A DNA stretch of 64,000 bases from Pseudomonas sp. SCB32 (GCF_009189165.1 NZ_CP045118.1:5146001-5210000); one strand, 5' to 3'; shown: positions 44,974 to 54,293, counted from the stretch's first letter. Notes: generated from the letters alone by a model not told the origin. Made by a program: numbers and translations.

Positions 44974-45123
44974 TCAGCTCATACAGTTAACGAGTCCTTG
45001 ATCTGCCGCCACAAAGATTAGAGCATATAAAATAAACCAGCCCTTTGGGCTATGCGTAAATAAAGGCAGCCAAGAAAATAAAATAGCCTCAAAATAGTTT
45101 CGAGGCTATATCCTCACTTTTAA

Positions 45124-46446
45124 TCAAACAGATCTCTCTGCCTCATGATTGGCATCTTGAGTAGCGACAGATATCGGAGTTACCGAGGCCTCCCCCCCCA
45201 ATTCTGCTTTATTAAGCTTATTCTTTGCCAGCTCTTTAACTGCCTCTACAAATCCTGGAATTGTTTTTGAGGCATCCTTTATTAAATCAGAAGCAAGCAG
45301 TTCGTGCCATGGGCTACCATGCGTTGCCTGTTCTACAAGTCTCAGAGGCAGTTCGTCAAACCTAGTCAATGCGGAAGCAAGCAAACTGGCCTCCATATTT
45401 TTATCAATCTTCGCAGCCTCTCTTCTAAACCCTTCGTACGCTCGCGAAATAGATGCCTTAAATGCGTAATCCTCAGAAAGTCTAAATCGATGCCCAATCT
45501 GTTTAGTAGAGAGCCAGGCAAACCAAATAGGTCCACCAACAGAGACTATGGAGAGGAAAATATTCAGAACCACCATCGACTGAGATACGTTTGGTTGAAC
45601 CGCCAAATCAGTCAATCGATGCAATTGAATAGAACCAGCTACGCCCCCGACGACGAGGGCGAGAACCAAACCAGAGACCCATTTCCAAATCGAAGAATTG
45701 AGTTCTATAGAACGTTCATGAAACGCAGCAGCCAATCCAACAGAGGTAGCTGAAGAATATGCCGTCTCACAGCGGGATATAATATCATCCGCGTCTTTCT
45801 TGCTGTCTTTAAGCGACTTATCAGTATGGTCGGCGCTGTCACGAATCGACTTTATTCTAACTCGATCAGTGTCCGACTCCCCAAGCAATTTCTTAATTTT
45901 ATCCCGATCCTCTTTTAACAACTCTATATCGGAAGGAAACTGCTCGGCAGCCTCATGAACCTCCTCAATCCTCTTGATCATCTCTTCCATTTGAGATGCG
46001 CGAGGGGTTAAGTCCTGAATACGAAGCTCCATAGCTCTAACTTCTCTCTGCAACTTTCTGAGAGACTTTGCCGCTTCAGACTTTAAATCCGACTCGAAAA
46101 CCTCCGAAACCAAAGTCTCCCGCAGAATCTCTAGAGTTGATCGCAAAGCCGAAACCGCAGCACCTCCACTCCCCCAAATCTGCCCAACCGTATTCGTTCT
46201 AATAAATTTTATTCTAGCAATACTATTACTTAGATAAGCATCATAGCCATTGGTCTCATCACCAGCCTGATCAGCGATCAGACCAGAAACGCCACTAACA
46301 TAGTCACGCAAATCTTCTCTATTAACCCCTGGAAAGCTCCAGTTCCCATGCGCAATATTTAGAGCTTCATCATTGGGAATCGCCGCGTATATTTCTGCGG
46401 AAAGAGCATCAAGCTCGTCCTTCAAACTCTTAAATAGCTCATGCAT
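45124..46446 (-). CDS. Coiled-coil membrane protein of unknown function
   Basis: 440 residues from the ATG at 46446 (GGAG upstream). Long helical, heptad-like stretches at about 110-220 (KSLRKLQREVRAMELRIQDL, EDRDKIKKLLGE), two membrane helices near 262-282 (WVSGLVLALVVGGVAGSI) and 295-325 (VVLNIFLSIVSVGGPIWFAWL), then a helical C-terminal third. AT-rich. A coiled-coil sensor plus membrane segments occurs in several antiphage effectors, but I recognise no family and claim no function. Confidence 0.6.
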   Translation of the reverse strand: MHELFKSLKDELDALSAEIYAAIPNDEALNIAHGNWSFPGVNREDLRDYVSGVSGLIADQAGDETNGYDAYLSNSIARIKFIRTNTVGQIWGSGGAAVSALRSTLEILRETLVSEVFESDLKSEAAKSLRKLQREVRAMELRIQDLTPRASQMEEMIKRIEEVHEAAEQFPSDIELLKEDRDKIKKLLGESDTDRVRIKSIRDSADHTDKSLKDSKKDADDIISRCETAYSSATSVGLAAAFHERSIELNSSIWKWVSGLVLALVVGGVAGSIQLHRLTDLAVQPNVSQSMVVLNIFLSIVSVGGPIWFAWLSTKQIGHRFRLSEDYAFKASISRAYEGFRREAAKIDKNMEASLLASALTRFDELPLRLVEQATHGSPWHELLASDLIKDASKTIPGFVEAVKELAKNKLNKAELGGEASVTPISVATQDANHEAERSV

Positions 46447-46500
46447 ATGACTCTCCAGGGGAAAACCAATCAAGATAAATTAAAGTTCGAAAATATATTT

Positions 46501-47361
46501 TTATGGCGCCATAGCCCTGACGCCTCGACACACTGGAAATCTCGTACACCCCCAAAATTCGCTACCTGCATTAGGGCCACGCTTTGCCGTCCGCTTTGCC
46601 ATTGCCGCATTGCAAATCGGACATGCAGGCACCGTTGCGAGAACGGACTCATTGAAGGGCTCGCCCCTGTATTTTTCCTGTGTCTCCGCTCGGGTATGGC
46701 CTGTAATCCACCGCCTCACCAACTCCCCATCCACCAACTGAATATTTCGCCCCTTCGCAAACTCCTTGGCATCATCTGTATAGGTACCGGACGTCACGAC
46801 AAACCCACCCGAAGCCCCCTGCGCCGCCATCACGCCAAAGAACTCCCGAATTACCGTCACGCCAACCTTGATGGCGCGCCACTGTTTGCACTGGACGAGG
46901 TACTTGTCGCTGCCCATATGCAAGATGAGGTCAACACCACCGTCCGGGCCGTTGCCACCGGTTTCGGTGACGGTGAAGCCTTTCTGGCGGAAGACTTCGC
47001 TCACCAACTGTTCGAACTCGCGCCAGCTGATGCCATCGATGGTCTTTCCGGTTTCGGTGGCGCGGGCGACGTCGGCGGCGAGTTTCTTGCGCTTGGCGCG
47101 GCCGACGATGGAGCCGATAGCGCCAAGTACAAAGGCAGCGGGAATAAGGTATTGGAGGAACATCGCAAACGTGCGCCAGACCTGCCCGGTCATCGCGTCA
47201 GCAAGTTGCTGCGGATTAACGGTGGTGGGCGGTTTGCTTATGGCGTAGGGATGGAGGATCAGCCAGGCGCCGAGGGCGATCAGCAGGCTGGACCACCAGG
47301 GGAGGCGGCTGGCGATGAAGATGAGGTCTTCGAAAGCAGTGGTCTTTCTGCGGCGGGCCAT
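46501..47361 (-). CDS. Membrane-anchored Mrr-like restriction endonuclease with zinc ribbon
   Basis: 286 residues from the ATG at 47361 (47385 is possible). Two N-terminal membrane helices (WWSSLLIALGAWLIL and FAMFLQYLIPAAFVLGAIGSIV), then an Mrr_cat nuclease domain: ISWREFEQLVSEVF, GGNGPDGGVDLILH and VQCKQW (the Asp...Gln-x-Lys active site). It ends with a C-terminal topoisomerase-type zinc ribbon (CPICNAAM...FWGCTRFPVC). The group is common in Pseudomonas. Substrate and role are unproven; restriction of modified or foreign DNA is the usual suggestion. Confidence 0.85.
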   Translation of the reverse strand: MARRRKTTAFEDLIFIASRLPWWSSLLIALGAWLILHPYAISKPPTTVNPQQLADAMTGQVWRTFAMFLQYLIPAAFVLGAIGSIVGRAKRKKLAADVARATETGKTIDGISWREFEQLVSEVFRQKGFTVTETGGNGPDGGVDLILHMGSDKYLVQCKQWRAIKVGVTVIREFFGVMAAQGASGGFVVTSGTYTDDAKEFAKGRNIQLVDGELVRRWITGHTRAETQEKYRGEPFNESVLATVPACPICNAAMAKRTAKRGPNAGSEFWGCTRFPVCRGVRAMAP

Positions 47362-47480
47362 TCGTGGCTCTCTTTGTTCGTCCATGAGGTGGCACAGGGC
47401 CACTCGCCCTCGACACTACCGCGCGATGCCTTAACCGTAAAGACTTCAGGGGCTTATCCAGGAGGCATTGTGCCGAACGG

Positions 47481-48173
47481 TCAGTCCGCGCTTTCGATCA
47501 ACTCCACCGAATCATTCTTCGTGTCATTCACCCGCAACGACACCCTATGCCCTACCAAATCCTCCCGCGCATGGTGAATCAGGTCGCCCAGCGCTTCTCC
47601 GCGAGTAGCCGTGGATAGCCATTCCCCGAAGCTCTCCGGCGCCAGCACCACGGGCATGCGGTGGTGGATGTGTTCGAGGCTCGGTGCGGCGGATCTGGTC
47701 AGCAGGGCGCAGGAGAGGACGGGCTCGCCGTTCGGGTTTATCCACAGGGACCAGAGGCCGGCGAAGGCGATGACGGGGTCGGAGGGGCTGTGGATGAAGT
47801 ACGGCTGGTGGACCTGGCGGCCGGCGGGGTTGCGCAGGGTTTCCTTTTCATTCCATTCGTACCAGCCCAGCGCGGGCATCAGGCAGCGGGTGCTGCGCAG
47901 GGCTTGGCGCCAGAGGGGTTTGCCGGCAGCTTCCTCGCTGCGGGCGATGAAGGCGTAGCGCGGCGGGGTGGATTCCTTCCACCAGGTGGGGATCAGGCCC
48001 CAGCGGGCGGGCAGCAGTTCGAGTTGGCCGCTTTCGTCCTGGCGCAGGATGGGCACGGTCATGGTCGGGGCGACGTTGTAGCAGGCTTCCAGCCAGCGCG
48101 GCGGCGTGCGGGCGCCGATGTGCCAGTAGCGTTCGATGGCAGCCTCTTCAGGGCTGACGTAGCGTCCGCACAT
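47481..48173 (-). CDS. SOS response-associated peptidase (SRAP, YedK/HMCES family)
   Basis: 230 residues from the ATG at 48173, placing the catalytic Cys at position 2 (MCGRYVSP). It crosslinks to abasic sites in single-stranded DNA and protects them. Further SRAP features: YNVAPTMTVPILR, RWGLIPTWWKE, NARSE-like FIARSEEAAGKPLWRQAL, RCLMPALGWYEWN and HHRMPVVL. The longer upstream start would hide Cys2 and is rejected. It marks the return of core-type sequence after the accessory block. Confidence 0.92.
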   Translation of the reverse strand: MCGRYVSPEEAAIERYWHIGARTPPRWLEACYNVAPTMTVPILRQDESGQLELLPARWGLIPTWWKESTPPRYAFIARSEEAAGKPLWRQALRSTRCLMPALGWYEWNEKETLRNPAGRQVHQPYFIHSPSDPVIAFAGLWSLWINPNGEPVLSCALLTRSAAPSLEHIHHRMPVVLAPESFGEWLSTATRGEALGDLIHHAREDLVGHRVSLRVNDTKNDSVELIESAD

Positions 48174-48259
48174 GCCGGGCACCTTGGGGAGGATGGTGCT
48201 TTCAGCGTAGTTCCCGGCGGTGGTCAGCGGACATCGTGGTGACCGGCGAGATCGGCCAA

Positions 48260-49258
48260 TCAGTTCAACCGCTGCAACACGCCCTGCCCGATCACCTTGG
48301 TGGTCTCCCCGCCGAAGTCCACACTCCCCTCCTCCCGCAGGAAGCCGTCCACCGCCGTATCAATGCGTTCGGCCAGCTCGGGCAGTTGCCAGTGATGACG
48401 CAGCAACATGCCGGCGCTGAGGATGGCCGCGAGCGGGTTGGCGCGGCCGCTGCCGGCGATGTCGGGGGCGCTGCCGTGGACGGGTTCGGCCAGTGCGATG
48501 CCGTGGCCGAGGTTCAGCGACGGGGCCACGCCGAGGCCGCCGCCCCAGTGGCTGGCGAGGTCGGAGAGGATGTCGCCGAAGAGGTTGGTGGTGACGATCA
48601 GGTCGAAGGATTCGGGGCGTTCCACCAGTTGCAGGGCGGCGACGTCGACCAGGCGTTCGTCGAGTACGTCGCTCCAGCCGTCCTCCACCAGCCGGTCGCG
48701 GCAGGTGTCGCGGAACAGGCCGCAGGTGAGCGGGAGGACGTTGGCCTTGTGCACCAGGGTGATGCGCCGGGCGCCGCGCTGGCGGGCGATGCGCGAGGCG
48801 TCGGCGGCCAGGCGGTCGCAGGCGGCGCGGGTGATGACCCGTTCGGCGATGGCCACGCCTTCGGATTCCCAGTGTTCGCGGCCGCTGTAGAGGCCTTCGC
48901 TGTTCTCGCGCAGGATCAGCAGGTCGACGCCCGGGTGGTGCGAGACGTGCGGGCGGCTGCGCACCGGGCGCAGGTTGAGGCCCAGCGCCAGTTCCTGGCG
49001 CAGGGTGAGGATGGCGCTGCGGTAGCCTTCGACGCGATGGCTGGGCGAGGAGACGGCGCCGAACAGGCCGGCGCCGCAGGCGCGCAGGCGGGCCAGGGTG
49101 GTGTCGGGCACCGAGACGCCGTGGCGTTCGAAGCAGTCCCAACCGGCTTCGGCCTCTTCCACACGCAGGTCGGGCAGCAGTCGCAGCAGTATCTGCACCG
49201 CCGCCGGCACCACTTCGCGGCCGATGCCGTCGCCGGGTATCACGCACAACCGATGCAT
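48260..49258 (-). CDS. Isocitrate/isopropylmalate/homoisocitrate dehydrogenase family protein
   Basis: 332 residues from the ATG at 49258 (MHRLCVIPGDGIGREVVPAAV). An NAD-dependent beta-decarboxylating dehydrogenase. It has LRPVRS (substrate arginines), LLILRENSEGLYSG, HKANVLPLTCGLF and the metal-binding/NAD part NLFGDILSDLASHWGGGLGVAPS..PVHGSAPDIAGSG. The specificity is ambiguous: the HKANVL and ENSEGLYSG forms are closer to homoisocitrate or tartrate-type enzymes than to LeuB. It is transcribed in the same direction as its neighbours, with no leu genes nearby. Confidence 0.85.
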   Translation of the reverse strand: MHRLCVIPGDGIGREVVPAAVQILLRLLPDLRVEEAEAGWDCFERHGVSVPDTTLARLRACGAGLFGAVSSPSHRVEGYRSAILTLRQELALGLNLRPVRSRPHVSHHPGVDLLILRENSEGLYSGREHWESEGVAIAERVITRAACDRLAADASRIARQRGARRITLVHKANVLPLTCGLFRDTCRDRLVEDGWSDVLDERLVDVAALQLVERPESFDLIVTTNLFGDILSDLASHWGGGLGVAPSLNLGHGIALAEPVHGSAPDIAGSGRANPLAAILSAGMLLRHHWQLPELAERIDTAVDGFLREEGSVDFGGETTKVIGQGVLQRLN

Positions 49259-49335
49259 CGCTGACCTCCGCGTGCCGTCTGTCCTTTCATGATCCGCCCT
49301 CGCTCCTCGCCGAGGGGAGCGGGCGGACGGTCGGC

Positions 49336-49980
49336 TCAGAATTGTTCGAGCGGGCGCAGGCGGTATTGAGGCGGCAGTTGGTCGAGGCCGCTGACGGTGA
49401 CGTTGAGGTTCTTCCAGCGGCCGTCGTTGATGCCGTAGATGCAGCCGTGCACGGAGAGCGGCTGGCCACGGTGCCAGGCGTTCTGGACGATGCTGGTGTG
49501 GCCGACGTTGGCCACCTGCTGGATGACGTTGAGTTCGCAGAGACGGTCGACGCGGTCCTCTTCCTTCTCGAACTGGGCGAGGTGGTCGCGGAATTCGTAG
49601 GCGAGGTCGCGGATGGTGCGCAGCCAGCCGTCGATCAGGCCGAACTGGCGGTCCTGCAGTGCGGCGCGCACGCCGCCGCAGCCGTAGTGGCCGGTGACCA
49701 GGATGTGCTTCACCTTGAGTACGTCGACGGCGTACTGGATGACCGACAGGCAGTTGAGGTCGGTGTGCAGCACGACGTTGGCGACGTTGCGGTGGACGAA
49801 CAGGTCGCCGGGCAGCATGCCGACGATCTCGTTGGCCGGCACGCGGGCGTCGGAGCAGCCGATCCACAGGTATTCCGGGGTCTGTTGCCGGGCCAGCTTG
49901 GCGAAGAAGTCAGGGTCTTCGCGCTTGATCGCTTCGGCCCAGCGTTCGTTGTTGTCGAACAGTTCCTGCAGATCGCTCAT
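49336..49980 (-). CDS. can: Beta-class carbonic anhydrase
   Basis: 214 residues, a housekeeping CO2/bicarbonate enzyme. Zinc ligands Cys42, Asp44 (IGCSDARVP), His98 and Cys101 (TGHYGCGGV). The full Can-type C-terminal part (HGCIYGINDGRWKNLNVTVSG) separates it from CynT at 12828-13487. It resembles PA4676 of P. aeruginosa, and its position between SRAP and rimI matches. Confidence 0.93.
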   Translation of the reverse strand: MSDLQELFDNNERWAEAIKREDPDFFAKLARQQTPEYLWIGCSDARVPANEIVGMLPGDLFVHRNVANVVLHTDLNCLSVIQYAVDVLKVKHILVTGHYGCGGVRAALQDRQFGLIDGWLRTIRDLAYEFRDHLAQFEKEEDRVDRLCELNVIQQVANVGHTSIVQNAWHRGQPLSVHGCIYGINDGRWKNLNVTVSGLDQLPPQYRLRPLEQF

Positions 49981-50043
49981 GGTCGGCTCCTCATCGTTGG
50001 CTGCCGCACCTTACGCAGCACGCGCGCGCCTGACAAGGCGCTT

Positions 50044-51288
50044 TCAGCGGGCGGCGTTCAGACGCCACCAGCGCGACGGGCGGAGCGTCTCCTGCAGCGC
50101 CAGCTGGTGCCAGGCGTCGTGCCAGGCCTGGGCTTCGGCAGCCAGGCGCGGCCAATCCAGCGTGCGCCTGTCGAGCGCCGCCAGCAACTCGGTTTCCAGC
50201 CAGCCATGGCCGGCACGCAGGGCGTCGGCGAAGCCGGGGTCGGCCAGGGCGCGCTGGTGCACGGTTTCGAAGCGCCACCAGAGGGAATCTTCCACGGCGG
50301 TATCCTCACTGCTGAGCAGGCCCGCGCCAGCGCCCGCCTCGAAGCCCAGCGGCTGGAACATCGACAGGCACGGCGCCGAGGTCCCGGTGGCGGCCATGCG
50401 CGGGGAGCGATCGTCGAGCCGGGCGACCAGGCTGGCGGTGGTCTGCGAGGGCCGCCAGAAGCTGCCGGCGTGCAGGCAGACCTGGCGGTTGTCGTGCCGC
50501 GAGAGGCGGTGACCGCGATGACCGTGGCTGCGCAGGGCGACTACCAGCGCCAGCCAGTCGACCTTGGCCGGGCAGTGGGCGAGGAATTCCTGGTTGAGTT
50601 GCCGCCGCTGCCGCGCCCCGGCGATCCAGGGCAGCACGCGGCCATCGAAGGCGCGGGCGAAGTGGAAGTCGCCCCGGCCGTTCCAGCAGCCCAGCCGGCG
50701 CGCATGATCTTCCAGGTTGGGGCTGGCGAGGTCGTAGTCGTGGCCCAGGGTCAGGGCATTGGAGATCGCACAGCGATCGACCTTCTTCGCCGCCCACAGC
50801 CGGCCGGCGGTTTCCAGCACCCAGGCTTCGTCGCGGTCGGCGATGAGGTAGCTGTTGTCGTAGCGCATGCGCTTGTTGCGGTAGCCGGCCGGGCCGCCCT
50901 GGCCGTGGCGCTCCAGCAGTTCGGTGATGACGGCCAGGGCCTCGCGGGCCGTCGCGGCGCGCTCCAGGGCCAGGCGTAGCAGGTCCATGCCCAGCAGGGC
51001 TTCGCCCTCGCGCAGGGTCAGGCGGGTGAACACGGCTTCGTTGCCGATGGCCACGCCGCGCTCGTTGACGCCCATTTCGGCGCCCCACAGCCAGGCCGGC
51101 TGGCTGAGGATGACGGCGTGGCGCTCGGCGGTCTGGGGAATCTCCAGGTAGGTGGTGCGCACCGTCGCCGCGCGGTCGCCGTGCACGGCCGGCAGGCGGA
51201 TCAGGCGTTGCGGTTCGGCGGGCTCGCGGTCGCTGTTCTTGGCGAACCAGGTGGCCCCGTCGCTACGCAATACCAAGGTGTCGCACAT
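50044..51288 (-). CDS. C69-family peptidase (secernin-like)
   Basis: 414 residues from the ATG at 51288, which puts the presumed N-terminal nucleophile Cys at position 2 (MCDTLVLRSDGATWFAKNSDREPAEPQ), as in Ntn-type C69 dipeptidases. WLWGAEMGVNERGVAIGNEAVFT is typical of the family. Longer upstream starts overlap the amine oxidase and are rejected. It overlaps the oxidase gene by 26 bp, so the pair is co-transcribed. The substrate is not known. Confidence 0.85.
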   Translation of the reverse strand: MCDTLVLRSDGATWFAKNSDREPAEPQRLIRLPAVHGDRAATVRTTYLEIPQTAERHAVILSQPAWLWGAEMGVNERGVAIGNEAVFTRLTLREGEALLGMDLLRLALERAATAREALAVITELLERHGQGGPAGYRNKRMRYDNSYLIADRDEAWVLETAGRLWAAKKVDRCAISNALTLGHDYDLASPNLEDHARRLGCWNGRGDFHFARAFDGRVLPWIAGARQRRQLNQEFLAHCPAKVDWLALVVALRSHGHRGHRLSRHDNRQVCLHAGSFWRPSQTTASLVARLDDRSPRMAATGTSAPCLSMFQPLGFEAGAGAGLLSSEDTAVEDSLWWRFETVHQRALADPGFADALRAGHGWLETELLAALDRRTLDWPRLAAEAQAWHDAWHQLALQETLRPSRWWRLNAAR

Positions 51289-52648
51289 ACTCCCCTCCCT
51301 CGTCTGCGGCGCCGAGCACTTCGCTCGCCGCCCGTTCCCCGGCCTCGACGGCCCCATCGAAATAGCCCATCCAGCGCGTTGCCGTTTCGGTGCCCGCGAA
51401 ATGCAGGCGCCCGTAGGGCTCGCGCAACCGCGCAGCGCCGCTGGTCCACAACCCCGGCGGGAACAGCGCGGCATAGCAGCCACGGGCGAAGGGTTCCTCG
51501 GCCCAGGATTTGTCCACGTAATCCATCGGTTTGAGTGCCGCTTCGCCGAAGTAGCGGGCGAAGCACTCGAGCACCTGGCCGCGTCGGTCGCCCGCCGGCC
51601 GCGCGTTCCACTGCCGCGCTTCGTCGCCCTCGATGAAGCCGAGCAGCACGCCGCGCGGGGAGTCGGGGACGCTGTTGTCGAAGGTCAGGCGCACCGGGCC
51701 GACTTCGCTGGTGGCCTGGCCGGAAAGGCCACGGTCGCGCCAGAAGGGCTTGTCGTAGAGCGCCATGCACTTGATCACCGCGCCTTGCGGCAGGCGTTGC
51801 AGAAGCTGGTCGCGCCAGCTGGGCAACAGCGGCTCCTGGGTGATGCGCAGCAGCTGGGTCGGCGGGATGGCGAAGATCACCCGTGAGGCGTGGTGCACGC
51901 CACGGTCGCTGACCAGTTCGACGCCGGTGGCGGTCTGCCGCACGGCGCGGATCGGCTCGCCGGTGTGCACGGCATCGCCCAGGCGCTCGGCGAGGGTCTG
52001 GCAGATGCGCTGGGAGCCGCCAAGGATGCGGTCCTGCTGGGCGCCGCCTTCGACGCCGAGCAGGGTGTCGAGGTTGGTGCCGCTGCGGATGTAGAAGAGG
52101 ACGTGGAGGAACGACAGGTCGTGGGGGCCGGCGGCGAATACCGCGGCGATCATCAGCTCGAAGACCTTGCGGCCGGTGGAGGTGCGCACGTTGCGGCGCA
52201 GCCATTCGGCGAAGGTCAGGCGGTCCCACTGGCCGGCCTTGGGGTGCTGGCTGGGGTCGTTCAGGGGGATTTCCCGCGCCATGCGGTCCAGCCGCACATG
52301 GGCCTGCATCACGTCGAGCAGGACGTGGGGGGCGAATTTGGGAATGGTGCCGTGATAGGGCTTGAGACGGCCACCGAACAGGGTGAGGTTGTCGCCCCGG
52401 TTCCATTGCCCGAAGGTCGACAGGTTCAGCTCGGCGAGCAGGGAAAGGATGCGCTCCTGGGTCGGGCCGACCCATTGGCCGCCCACCTCGACCACTTCGC
52501 CGCTGGCGAAACGGTGGTTGAGGGTTCGTCCTCCGACGCGCTTGTTGGCCTCCAGCACTTGCACCCGCCGCCCGGCTTGCGCCAGACGCCAGGCCGCGGT
52601 CAGCCCCGAAATACCGGCGCCCACCACGATCACATCGCTGCGATTCAT
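51263..52648 (-). CDS. Flavin-containing amine oxidase
   Basis: 461 residues. FAD-binding GAGISGLTAAWRLAQAGRRVQVLEANKRVGGRTLNH at the N-terminus, a central substrate region, and the C-terminal LHFAGTETATRWMGYFDGAVEAGERAA that closes the FAD site. It resembles monoamine/putrescine oxidases; the exact amine is unknown. It is the first gene of a two-gene operon with the C69 peptidase. The hydrolase plus oxidase pairing suggests work on peptide- or gamma-glutamyl-linked amines (inference). Confidence 0.88.
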   Translation of the reverse strand: MNRSDVIVVGAGISGLTAAWRLAQAGRRVQVLEANKRVGGRTLNHRFASGEVVEVGGQWVGPTQERILSLLAELNLSTFGQWNRGDNLTLFGGRLKPYHGTIPKFAPHVLLDVMQAHVRLDRMAREIPLNDPSQHPKAGQWDRLTFAEWLRRNVRTSTGRKVFELMIAAVFAAGPHDLSFLHVLFYIRSGTNLDTLLGVEGGAQQDRILGGSQRICQTLAERLGDAVHTGEPIRAVRQTATGVELVSDRGVHHASRVIFAIPPTQLLRITQEPLLPSWRDQLLQRLPQGAVIKCMALYDKPFWRDRGLSGQATSEVGPVRLTFDNSVPDSPRGVLLGFIEGDEARQWNARPAGDRRGQVLECFARYFGEAALKPMDYVDKSWAEEPFARGCYAALFPPGLWTSGAARLREPYGRLHFAGTETATRWMGYFDGAVEAGERAASEVLGAADEGGEYVRHLGIA

Positions 52649-53019
52649 GTTTGCGACCTTATTTTCTTGTTGTTATTGGGCTTAAGGGTAAGCCAGGAGT
52701 TGCCTTCAGAAAAACCCGCCGGGCAGGAAATTTCCCGATTTTTGTGGGGGCGTCGAGAAGGTGGGGAGATATCGCGGATGGAGTCCGTGTCATCCCTTCA
52801 GGGAGAGCTCCTACGCAATGCACCTACGCTCGGGTCGGCCCTACCCCAGGACCGTAGGATGGGTGGAGCGAAGCGATACCCATGCTGTCGGTGCACGGTA
52901 TCGATGGGTTTCGCTACGCTCTACGCCATCCTACAAGGATGCAAAAGACAGTTGCTCCTACGAAAACACAGAACCTGCCAGCGAGGGCCTACGGGGGTAG
53001 GCTCAGTTGAAAGCCCGGC
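52649..53019. repeat. Gene-free stretch with a dispersed Pseudomonas repeat
   Basis: 371 bp without a credible gene. It contains an inverted-arm repeat at 52854-52934 (GTAGGATGGGTGGAGCGAAG ... GCTCTACGCCATCCTAC), an intergenic repeat family common in Pseudomonas, plus fragments of CTCCTACG-type REP-like sequence near 52808 and 52957. No terminator of standard form is visible. Confidence 0.65.
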
Positions 53020-53472
53020 TCAATCGACCAGCGTGCAGGCCATGACCAGTGCGTCTTCGCGACCGCCGACCGCCGGGTAGTAACCCCGGCGCCGGCCAAC
53101 CTCGTTGAAGCCGTAGCGCTCGTAGAGGCGGTAGGCCGGCTGGTTGGACTCGCGCACTTCGAGGAAGCATTCCACCCCGCCCCGTTCGTGGGCGCGCTTC
53201 ATCAGGTGTTCCAGCAGGGTCAGGCCCAGGCCGCGGCCCTGGCTTTCCGGCTTGACGGTGATGTTGAGCAGGTGGGCTTCGTCGAGAATCATCTGGATCA
53301 CGCCGTGGCCGACCTGCTGGGTGCCTTCGAACATCACCCAGCATTCGTAGCTTTTCAGGCCATCGGCGAAGATGCCGCGCGTCCACGGGTGGCTGAAGGC
53401 GGCGTATTCGATCTTGAGTACGGCATCGAGGTCCGCCTCGGTCATCGGGCGGAAGGAAACGGCATCACTCAT
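53020..53472 (-). CDS. rimI: Ribosomal protein S18 alanine N-acetyltransferase
   Basis: 150 residues of GNAT fold. SFRPMTEADLDAVLKIEYAAFSHPWTRGIF at the N-terminus; the acetyl-CoA loop LLNITVKPESQGRGLGLTLLEHLM; the C-terminal NQPAYRLYERYGFNEVGRRRGYYP typical of RimI. It overlaps the gene upstream by 4 bp. The pairing is conserved in P. aeruginosa (PA4678-PA4679). Confidence 0.92.
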   Translation of the reverse strand: MSDAVSFRPMTEADLDAVLKIEYAAFSHPWTRGIFADGLKSYECWVMFEGTQQVGHGVIQMILDEAHLLNITVKPESQGRGLGLTLLEHLMKRAHERGGVECFLEVRESNQPAYRLYERYGFNEVGRRRGYYPAVGGREDALVMACTLVD

Positions 53473-54293
53473 GCGGTGGTCTGACTCGTCCAGCGTTGCC
53501 GAACGCGGCGCATGGCGCGCCAGAGGTCGGCTTTCAAAGAGGGTTCTTCAGCCAGGCGCTCGAGGCCCGGCAGGGCCCAGGCGACGCCCAGGCCTTCGAC
53601 TTGCAGCTCGCGCAGCAGGGATTCTTCATCGGCCTCGCCGGCGTAGCGCACGGCCGGCATGCCGACCAGCCACAGCAGGCGGCAGGGCGTGCCGTCTTCC
53701 AGGCGGGCAGCGACGAAGCCCTGGACGAACTCGCGGGCGGCTTGCGGGCCCTGGTCCATGTTGCCGCCGGCGAGCAGCGGCCAGCGCACAGGCTCGCCCA
53801 GCAGTTGCGGGCTTTCCGGCAGGCCGGCGGCGCGCAGCAGGTCCTTGAGCAACAGGTAGGCCGGGTCGCGGCTGGCCAGGGGCTCGCCAGTGGGCAGTTC
53901 CACCAGCAAGGCGCAGTCGCCGGCACGCAGCAGTTGCAGGGCGAAGCGCGGCGGCGCGACCGGGGTGCGCACCACGGTTTCGGCTTCCGGCTCGGCCGGC
54001 TCCTCGGTTTTCACCGTGGCCGCAGGTTTGGCCGGTGCACCCGCCTTGGGCAGCAGGCGGGCGGCGATCGACCCGGGCTCGCCCATCGGCACGGCGGGCG
54101 GAGCAGCAACCGGGGCAGCTTCGCGCGCGACTTCGGCGACAGGCGCCAACGGCGCTTTCTCGACGACGATGGGCGCGGGCGTTTCCAGCAGTTCCGGGCG
54201 CGACGGTGCGGCGAACGGCAACGCCACGCGCGGCAGCCAGGTGGCGACCTGCATGGCGCCGAGGTAGGCGCGGCGGCGGGCTTCTTCGATCAA
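53469..54293 (-). CDS. Conserved hypothetical protein next to rimI
   Basis: 274 residues (ATG 54293; ATG 54254 possible). A Pro/Ala/Glu-rich N-terminal 100 residues (low complexity, APVAEVAREAAPVAAPPAVP) is followed by a compact alpha/beta domain (LLRAGDCALLVELPTGEPLASRDPAYLLLKDLLRAAGLPES, RLLWLVGMPAVRYAGEADEESLLRELQVEGLGVAWALPGLERL). Corresponds by position to PA4679. No membrane segment or catalytic motif recognised. Co-transcribed with rimI, but no link in function is known. Confidence 0.75.
   Translation of the reverse strand: MIEEARRRAYLGAMQVATWLPRVALPFAAPSRPELLETPAPIVVEKAPLAPVAEVAREAAPVAAPPAVPMGEPGSIAARLLPKAGAPAKPAATVKTEEPAEPEAETVVRTPVAPPRFALQLLRAGDCALLVELPTGEPLASRDPAYLLLKDLLRAAGLPESPQLLGEPVRWPLLAGGNMDQGPQAAREFVQGFVAARLEDGTPCRLLWLVGMPAVRYAGEADEESLLRELQVEGLGVAWALPGLERLAEEPSLKADLWRAMRRVRQRWTSQTTA

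Noticed and set aside
48260..49867. A 535-codon minus-strand frame that could be a fusion with the dehydrogenase.
   Set aside because: The first 200 codons are Arg/Pro/His-rich antisense-type sequence overlapping carbonic anhydrase. The real protein starts at 49258 with MHRLCVIPGDG.
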